Both the position numbers and the translations under genes were made by a program. DNA of 64,000 nt from Sorex araneus (taxonomy: Eukaryota > Chordata > Mammalia > Eulipotyphla > Soricidae), in contig NC_073304.1 of NCBI RefSeq assembly GCF_027595985.1, positions 221,826,223 to 221,890,222 on the forward strand, given 5' to 3'. Under the pieces are notes generated by a model, which was given only the letters and a program-made list of their open reading frames with translations, was not told the origin of the DNA and ran no database searches. Each line of letters opens with the position of its first letter. The stretch's first letter is position 1. Positions 55,389 through 64,000 of this stretch are shown here, piece after piece.

Positions 55389-56206
55389 AGTGATCTGATC
55401 CAGACTAGTATTCTCTTATAGTTCCAAGAATGACATGTGATTTAGGATATATGATCATTTATGATCTTTACTGTAGGAAGACAAAAAAATCAGATGGGAG
55501 AGTAAACGATATTGAGGACAGATTCCTATATCATAGACTTAAAACATTTTGTCAGTGTTGCAGTTGGAAGTATAACTAACTACTCGTCAGTCCTTAGTTG
55601 TTCTTTGTTCTACCTGACTCATTAAAATCCTGCCTTTATAGTTGTCGGGTTGACTGAACTTTAAAAATTAAGCTTTCCAAACTTCAGTTGCTGATGTTTA
55701 GTTTTTACTCATTTAAGGATTTAAATATGTATGTATAATTGGGTTTTGTCACGTTGCATATCTGTTTAGATCTGTGGACTCCACTAGTTCCAAACTGTAA
55801 CTGTTAAGACTGCTGATTTGACACTCCGCAGTGACCACATGTGTACTGCACTATAAATACTGTGCTTCTTGGAGCTGAATGGTGTAGCATTACTATGTGG
55901 CTTTTCTCTAGTCTTCATTGTGTCATCTGTAGTGAGCTTAGATTTTTGTTTTGGGAATTTTTACAACTTGTTTGCATGGGTTCACCTGGTAGCATTTGGT
56001 TTTTGCTTATCAAGTCTCTTAATACACAGTCAGCAAAGCTTACAATCCACTCAAGAGACTTAACATTTTTTCACTGTGGATATGGGTCAAATTAAGTGTG
56101 GCTGTCAGCTAAAAGAAAATTCCGTGTGGAATTCATATTAATCCAATTACTGGCATAAGTGTATCTTGTTTTCTCAACATGTTTTATTTCCTCGTATAAA
56201 AGCTTG

Positions 56207-56370
56207 AAATTGGTCCTAAGAGATAGTTCAATGGGCAGAGAGCATGCTTTGCATGTTAGATCCCTGGCACCACACATTCCCCCAGTTTTGACCAGGAGTG
56301 CCCTCGGACACAGAGCCAGGAGGAACCTCTTGGCACTATTGGGTATGGTCTAACGAGATAAAATAAGAAG
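56207..56370 (+). mobile_element. Old SINE
   Basis: TTGGTCCTAAGAGATAGTTC, TTAGATCCCTGGCACCAC and CAGAGCCAGGAGGAACC. Confidence 0.68.
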
Positions 56371-57144
56371 CCCTATTCAATAAAGTAGATTTTTATCTAT
56401 GTTTTGGCAGGCTCCAGTCTGTGTCTGAAATACAGGTTGATAGTGCTATTGCCAAAATGATACATTGTTACTGTGATAGAGCAAAGTTTCTGTGCAAGTT
56501 TACTACTGGATATTAATGAATAAAAACGTTGAGGCATTAAGCAATTTTTATGAAGTTTTTTTTTCATGATGATAATGTGCTTTCAGTATATTGATATTTG
56601 TTTATAAATACACATTTCTTATTTTTAAAGGTACTCCATTTATATTTTTACTTTTGGGGGTTGGGGATTGAACCCAGTGCCACAGCTGTTTGTTTATTTA
56701 TTTACTTAAATGGAGGAGTACTGCTGTTTATTCAGCCATTGATTAAGCTGATTGAATTGGGCATGAACTCCACATTACTTTTTTTCTTAATTGGATATCC
56801 GTGAGATAGACCATTATAAAGTGCCACAGATGTTTAAAGCATGCACCCTCAGTCCCTCAAAGATTTTTTTCCAATTTGAAAATTATATCCTTTCTCACAC
56901 ATATAGTAGAGGGAAACAAAGGATAAAATGTGGTCCTTAAATTATCACTGAAGTTTAAACATAGGAAAAAAGGAACTACCATCTGAAGTAAAATAGTTGA
57001 AAAAAGTTTGGGTTTTCAGCTGTTTCATGGTTAACCAGAATTTCATGCTCAAAGAGAATGTCACACCATTTTAGACTCTAAAACAGTAGGTTGTGTTTTT
57101 GCTACCTTTCTTAGGCAAAGATTAATAGTTTTAGTAATTTTACT

Positions 57145-57315
57145 TATTTTTTATTTTGGGGTCACACTCAGTGGTGGTCAGGACTTACTCCAGGCCATGT
57201 GCTCAGGGATCACTCCTGGCAAGGCTCAGGAAACCATATGTGGTGCCAGGAATCAAACTGGGGTTGGACACGTGCAAGGCAAGCATCCTACCTGATGTAC
57301 AATATCTCTAGCCCC
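57145..57315 (-). mobile_element. SINE, reversed
   Basis: TTTTGGGGTCACACTCAGTGG, GGAATCAAACTGGGGTTGG and ATATCTCTAGCCCC. Confidence 0.83.
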
Positions 57316-57427
57316 TAATAATTATTTTAAAAATTAGTATTTTTATGTGCATTTAAACTATAGTCTCTATCATGCCTCCTTATTCATGAATCAAACTGGA
57401 CAAAAGGGACTTTATCTAGGCCTCCCA

Positions 57428-57535
57428 AATAGTCCTTGGCTGTGTTTGGGGGCTCTGTGCCGTGCTGGGGGTTGAACTCAGTGCCTCATGCAAGCCGGGG
57501 ATACATCCCAGCCTTTGAGCTATTTACCCAGCCCC
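57428..57535 (-). mobile_element. ID-like SINE relic, reversed
   Basis: GGGGGTTGAACTCAGTGCC, TCATGCAAGCCGGGGA and GAGCTATTTACCCAGCCCC. The head layout resembles the tRNA-Ala type more than the SOR type. Confidence 0.5.
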
Positions 57536-57644
57536 CCTTTTTAACTATTTTTTTTGTTCTGTGAGATTATAAGCTCCATTTGTATGTTTTATTTAAAAAT
57601 AAATTATTTTTTAGTCCTTAAAGTAGTTGTGAAGCAAGATAGGA

Positions 57645-57808
57645 CTTTTTTGTCTTGGGGCCATACCTGGCATGCTCATGGGTTATTCCTGGCTCTCAGG
57701 AATTACTCCTGATGGTGCTTGGGGGGGCCATATGGAATGCTGGGGATTGAACCCAGCTTGGCTGTGCAAGGCAAGCACCCTTACCTGCTGCATTATTTCT
57801 CTGGCCCC
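57645..57808 (-). mobile_element. SINE, reversed
   Basis: TTGTCTTGGGGCCATACCTGG, GGGGATTGAACCCAGC and TTATTTCTCTGGCCCC. Confidence 0.82.
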
Positions 57809-57845
57809 ATGGTAGTTTTTGTATTTTTTTTAAATGAAGCTTAGA

Positions 57846-57912
57846 TGTGAGGGAAGAGGAAGAGAGAATGTACATGTTGAAGGGAGAATGCAGGCTTGAA
57901 AAACAAGCCAGT
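57846..57912 (+). repeat. Unclassified interspersed repeat, copy 2
   Basis: Partial copy of the repeat at 42178: GTGAGGGAAGAGGAAGAGAG, TGTACATGTTGAAGGGAGAA and GGCTTGAAAAACAAGCC. The central part is missing. Confidence 0.55.
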
Positions 57913-58493
57913 AGTTACTATTTTAAAAATAAATTTAATTTTTATTTCTTTCTATGTGGAGATTACCTGTTTAGTATATAAATTATGCCAATTCACTGCT
58001 TTCTAAATGATAGCCATAGAAAGAATTGGCAAAGTCACAGACCTACACAGAGAATATATTTCTTGAATGGGTTGGCTGTTTTGTATTTGTTCTTTCACAA
58101 GTCTAAGTTTAATAAAGTTTTTTTTTTTTATCATTTTAGAGTCAAAGGCTGCTTTCTTTCTTCTACTTACATGTTATAAGGTATTTTGGTGTGCCTTTCT
58201 TGTTGTGCCCATTATCCTTAAACCTTTTGGAATTTTGACCAGTGTTGATAAAATATTCTTTTTCCAGTAGGAAAGGGGAGCAGAGCACACTAGCTTTCTG
58301 CAGTCATCGCACTGCCTTTTCCCTTCCAGAACACGCTGTCTGAAATAATGGGGAAGGGCCACGTTTTCTGTATGAGTCATTCACATAATTTAGGAAGTTG
58401 GTGAGCAAAAGGGGTTCTAGAAAATACATCCTTTTTTTTAAAAAAAAAATAGAATGACAGGGACACAAAATGGCATTATTTTAATGTATGGAT

Positions 58494-58622
58494 GGGGCTA
58501 GAGATAGAGTAAGGAGGTAAGGCCTTGCATGTGGCCCTGGTGACTGTGACCCTGGGTCAGAAAATCCTCAGCGCCACACTGACACTGCAGGCTGTGGCCT
58601 GAAGGCCCCACTCTCCACAACA
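58494..58622 (+). mobile_element. Degenerate SINE
   Basis: GGGGCTAGAGATAGAGTAAGG, TGCATGTGGCCCTGG and CAGCGCCACACTGACACTGC. Confidence 0.5.
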
Positions 58623-59561
58623 ACAATTTTAGTGTACTCTCTTTCATACTTGGAAATACATTCCCTACTCATACTTGGAAAAGTATATTTAAGGAATTAT
58701 TTTCACCTTGGTTTTAGAGAACCAATGTTCACCATCACTTTGAATCAAAAGTATTTTTGCAGTGACAGCCGGCCATCTTGAGTGGTTTTGTAAAAGTGGT
58801 GCTAATGTGTATGATTCTGAAATTTTCTTTTCCTCCCTCTCCCTTTAACATTTGCTTTATCTTTCACTGTTGTCAGTCATAACACACTGCTCTTGAATCT
58901 CTCAGCTGGTCTTGACTCATGAATTTACTTATGCTTTCACTCTTCTTTAATAAATACATTAATTGCAAGCAGTGAATTGAAAACAAGACAAAAGAAATCG
59001 ACCATTAGTGATTGGACAGTTTCTTACTTTGTGTTACATTTAACTGTTCTTTTGACAGCCCAGTTTTTAAAGCCAGGTTCGTATGGAAATGCTTCACTCC
59101 ACTTGCACTGCTTTTGGAAATAGCGTACTGCTTCATCTGTCTGTTTATTTTAGTGCATTCATAATGTAACAGTCAGCATAATGTCTCATCTCCACTTAAC
59201 CAAAGATTGAGTGTTAATCAAATTAAAGGGGGCAACAATTTTTGTCAGCATAGTGTACTGCCCCAAATCTGTGGCAAGTATACTCGTAACATTTGTCTAT
59301 GAATAAAGATTATAAATAATAATTTACATATCTTAGAGTTATGCTGCTGTCCTTGTCCTTTCTCTAGTTATTTAGGTTGTAAGGAGTTTTAAGAATTTTA
59401 TATACAGGTAAGTTAATTTTCTTAGTAGTATAATAAAGGCCTCTTTACTGTTTTGTTTTCTGTATATAAATACTGTAAATAACTAATGTTATTTGTATTA
59501 ATACCGTAATTTAAAAAAATGAAACTTATGGCTAGGTACTAAGTTAAGACAATGCTTTTAT
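58623..59561 (+). promoter_or_regulatory. Repeat-free intronic block, candidate conserved element
   Basis: About 0.9 kb with no repeat of any kind and dense AT-core motifs such as ACATTAATTGCAAGC, GTTAATCAAATTAAAG and TCAGCATAATG. It looks older and better preserved than the surrounding intron. Function and conservation are inferred only. Confidence 0.35.
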
Positions 59562-59707
59562 GAGGGCCAGAGCGATAGAGTAGAAGGTAGGTTATTTGCT
59601 TTGCTTGCAGCCTACCTGGGTTCGATCTCCAGCAACCCTTATGGTTCGCTGAACCCACCAAAGTGATCCTCAAGCACTGCCAGATGTGGCCCCAGAACAA
59701 AACAAAA
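59562..59707 (+). mobile_element. Old SINE
   Basis: GAGGGCCAGAGCGATAGAG, GGTTCGATCTCCAGC and CAGATGTGGCCCC. Confidence 0.8.
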
Positions 59708-59775
59708 GATAATACTTTTACAGACCATGTAATTGGGAGAAAAAATTGGGAAGAAGAGCCAAAGTGGAGGGTGGT

Positions 59776-59957
59776 GTTTGTTTTTGTTGTTATTGTTGTT
59801 TTGGCTTTTTGGGTCACACCCAGCGATGCACAGGGGTCACTCCTGGCTTTGCACTTCTGGTGGTGCTCTGGGGACCATGTGGGATGCTGGGAATTGAACC
59901 TGGGTCGGCCGCGTGCAAGGCAAATGCCCTACCCGCTGTGCTATCACTCTAGCTCCA
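59776..59957 (-). mobile_element. SOR-type SINE, reversed
   Basis: (TTG)n-rich tail, GGGTCACACCCAGCGATGC, GGGAATTGAACCTGGG and CTATCACTCTAGCTCC, with a short deletion in the body. Confidence 0.9.
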
Positions 59958-60109
59958 AGGTGGAGTTTTTGAGATACTGAAAGTCATAATAGAGGATCAC
60001 ACATAAGCATAGCCCTCTAATCCATTTTCTAGCAAAAAATAATTTCTACCGACCTATAACCGAAGTTCTGGTGCTATCTCTCCACCAAAACGACCCCTCT
60101 ACTGTTCGC

Positions 60110-60257
<148 letters not shown>

Positions 60258-60327
60258 TAGTGAGGATCTAAAAGGGTGTGTGGTAGACTGTACCCTAGTC
60301 ACATTTCCAGGGATTTCCTACCCTTTT

Positions 60328-60509
60328 TGTTTATTTTTGTTGTTGTTTTGGGGCCATACCTAGATATGCTCAAGGATGACTTATGGCTCTGCACTCACTC
60401 AGGAATCACTCCTGGCAGTGCTCGGGACCATCTAGAGTGCTGGGTACCAAACCTGGGTCAGCGGCGTACAGAGCAAGTGCCGTACCTGCTGTATTCTCTC
60501 TCTGGCCCC
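60328..60509 (-). mobile_element. SINE, reversed
   Basis: (TTG)n tail, GGGGCCATACCTAGATATGC, GGTACCAAACCTGGGTC and ATTCTCTCTCTGGCCCC. ACTC is duplicated in the body. Confidence 0.82.
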
Positions 60510-60581
60510 TCTCCCTACCCTGTTCAACTAAGCCAGAACATAGGAGACCTCTGACCTTACACTGTCAGAAAATAAACTTTT

Positions 60582-60773
60582 GGAGGCTGAGAGATAGCAT
60601 AATGGGTAAAACCCTTGCCTTACACACAGCTGACCTTACACACAGCCAACCAGGATTCAATCCTCAGCATCCCATATGTTCACCAAGCACTACCAGGAGT
60701 GGTTCCTGAGTGCAGAGCCAAGAGTAAACCCTGAGCATCGCTGGATGTGGCTCCCAAACAAAACAACAGAAAA
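60582..60773 (+). mobile_element. SINE with 18-bp head duplication
   Basis: GGAGGCTGAGAGATAGCATAA. CCTTACACACAGC occurs twice in tandem (about 60619-60649). ATTCAATCCTCAGC, then GCTGGATGTGGCTCCC and an A-rich tail. Confidence 0.86.
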
Positions 60774-60899
60774 AATGTCAATTTTTTCTTTTTCTATAAC
60801 TCCAAAGAGCATTTAAATATGGAACTGAAAGACAGATAGTTTAATTTTAGATAGTTTAATTCAGAGATTTATAGCTCTCTCTGAGTGTAACAAGATAGT

Positions 60900-61045
60900 T
60901 TTATTTAATGACTTAAGGGGAAAGAAAGGGAATATTGTGTGTTCAAGAGAGCACAGACTTCAGAGTGGGAAAAGCTAGCAGAGACAAATGAGCAAGCGAG
61001 ATATGTGTTCAAGGGAGAGCGTGGGCTTGAAGAGCAACCTCTTTT
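60900..61045 (+). repeat. Unclassified interspersed repeat, copy 3
   Basis: Best match to the copy at 42178: GTGTGTTCAAGAGAGCAC, AGACAAATGAGCAAGCG, GTGTTCAAGGGAGAGCG and GGGCTTGAAGAGCAA, ending in a T-rich run. Confidence 0.65.
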
Positions 61046-62070
61046 TTTTTAAATAGATTTCAGCAGATAGATTTTGGTGGTGTCAGGCTAATACTATAAA
61101 TTATGTTACAGTATCTGTAGAACACCTTGTTATAATTTTTAAATATTTTCCTTTGGACAGGAAATCATTTTATCTGATAATAGTTCTTTTAACTGTGTCT
61201 CAGTACTTCACAGCATTTGTAAACATCAAAGAACTGGACAAAGGTCTGCAGAGGCTTCTAAGATGCTGAACTTTTATAAAAAAGCTGACATTTAATTGTT
61301 GTCTCTGGTGTCTTTTCATACAACTTACATTGAATACCTTTTCCAATGTGCTCCTAGGAAGATGAGACATTATGTATATTGGTTTTTTCTTCCCTACATG
61401 CACTAATGGTTCTTTACTGTTAACTTATTGCTAGGCCTGTTTCATTCTAACATTTTAGCATTTTTGTTAGATTACATGTTGAAATGCATCACTCAGTCTG
61501 TGCTTGAGCTCATTTTATTTTTCTGTTTAATCAGTTTAATTTCTTGTTTTTACTAACCTCACTGTTTTTTCAGTTTAATATTGGCTGCATGCTAGTTAAA
61601 TATTTTTATTATATATGTATATATTTTTTAAACCAATCAAGTCTAGCCTGGATTTTGCTCTGATTGTGTTTTCATTTGTAGGGGTGGGGGGAGCAATCTT
61701 ACACTTATAACTTAATTTGTATCATGAAAACCTGACACATAAATAAGATAACACTATGTAGATTTTCTTTTTAAAAAATCTTTTAGTGCTGTCTAGGTGG
61801 TGATGATTGTATAAAAATCTTGATTTTATGCTTTTTAAACTTCATAAATGTATTCTACCCCCTTTCCCCTTAGTTTTTTTTCTTCTTTTAAAAGTGTTAT
61901 ATACAAAAGTTGCCCAGCACACCATCGGAAAGGGCCCTTTCACTCCCTTATAAAATGATAGCTAGCATTTCCTTTTACCTTAATGTCCCGTTTATTATTA
62001 GACACATTGACCCTATTGCACCTTTTGCATGCATATATGTAGAATTATCTCTTGTTCATCACATGTTTAA

Positions 62071-64000
<1,930 letters not shown>

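Overview
The window is mammalian nuclear DNA and most likely comes from a shrew (Soricidae, Sorex-like). Two lines of evidence support this. Parts of two vertebrate genes are present in an order and orientation matching human 17q21.31 as I remember it. The rest is crowded with a tRNA-derived SINE (by eye about one hundred copies, whole or degraded) that matches the shrew SOR-type element from memory. No prokaryotic features, CRISPR arrays or phage genes are present.

Layout. (1) 1-7.6 kb: FZD2, an intronless Wnt receptor gene on the minus strand (CDS 3183-4892, 569 aa), with its probable 3' UTR to the left and a GC-rich, CCAAT-containing promoter and unique upstream DNA to the right. (2) 7.6-39.4 kb: intergenic DNA between two head-to-head genes. 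It has dense SINEs, several L1 3'-end fragments, a 544-bp solo LTR nested with SINEs, MIR relics, microsatellites and a local 285-bp duplication. No protein-coding gene is supported here. (3) 39.4-64 kb: the 5' part of GPATCH8 on the plus strand. It has a CpG-island promoter, exon 1 (15 codons), an 11.6-kb intron, exon 2 (25 codons), a 10.6-kb intron, exon 3 (start of the G-patch domain) and the beginning of intron 3. The gene continues beyond the window.

FZD2 is a seven-pass Wnt receptor of the plasma membrane. GPATCH8 is a nuclear G-patch protein linked to RNA processing. They are neighbours by synteny, and nothing in the sequence suggests they share a pathway. Base composition changes sharply: the left 40 kb is GC-rich, whereas the DNA right of the GPATCH8 CpG island (from about 40.9 kb) is AT-rich.

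I found no new molecular system. The most interesting observations are mobile-element archaeology: a filled/empty SINE site in a local duplication, an LTR nested at a SINE/target-site junction, a SINE 29 bp from the GPATCH8 exon 2 splice acceptor, repeated reuse of insertion targets, a second SINE family sharing the same tRNA head but with a different body and no A-tail, and an unclassified repeat in the GPATCH8 introns. SINE boundaries are by-eye estimates, usually good to about 5-10 bp, unless a target-site duplication (TSD) fixes them.
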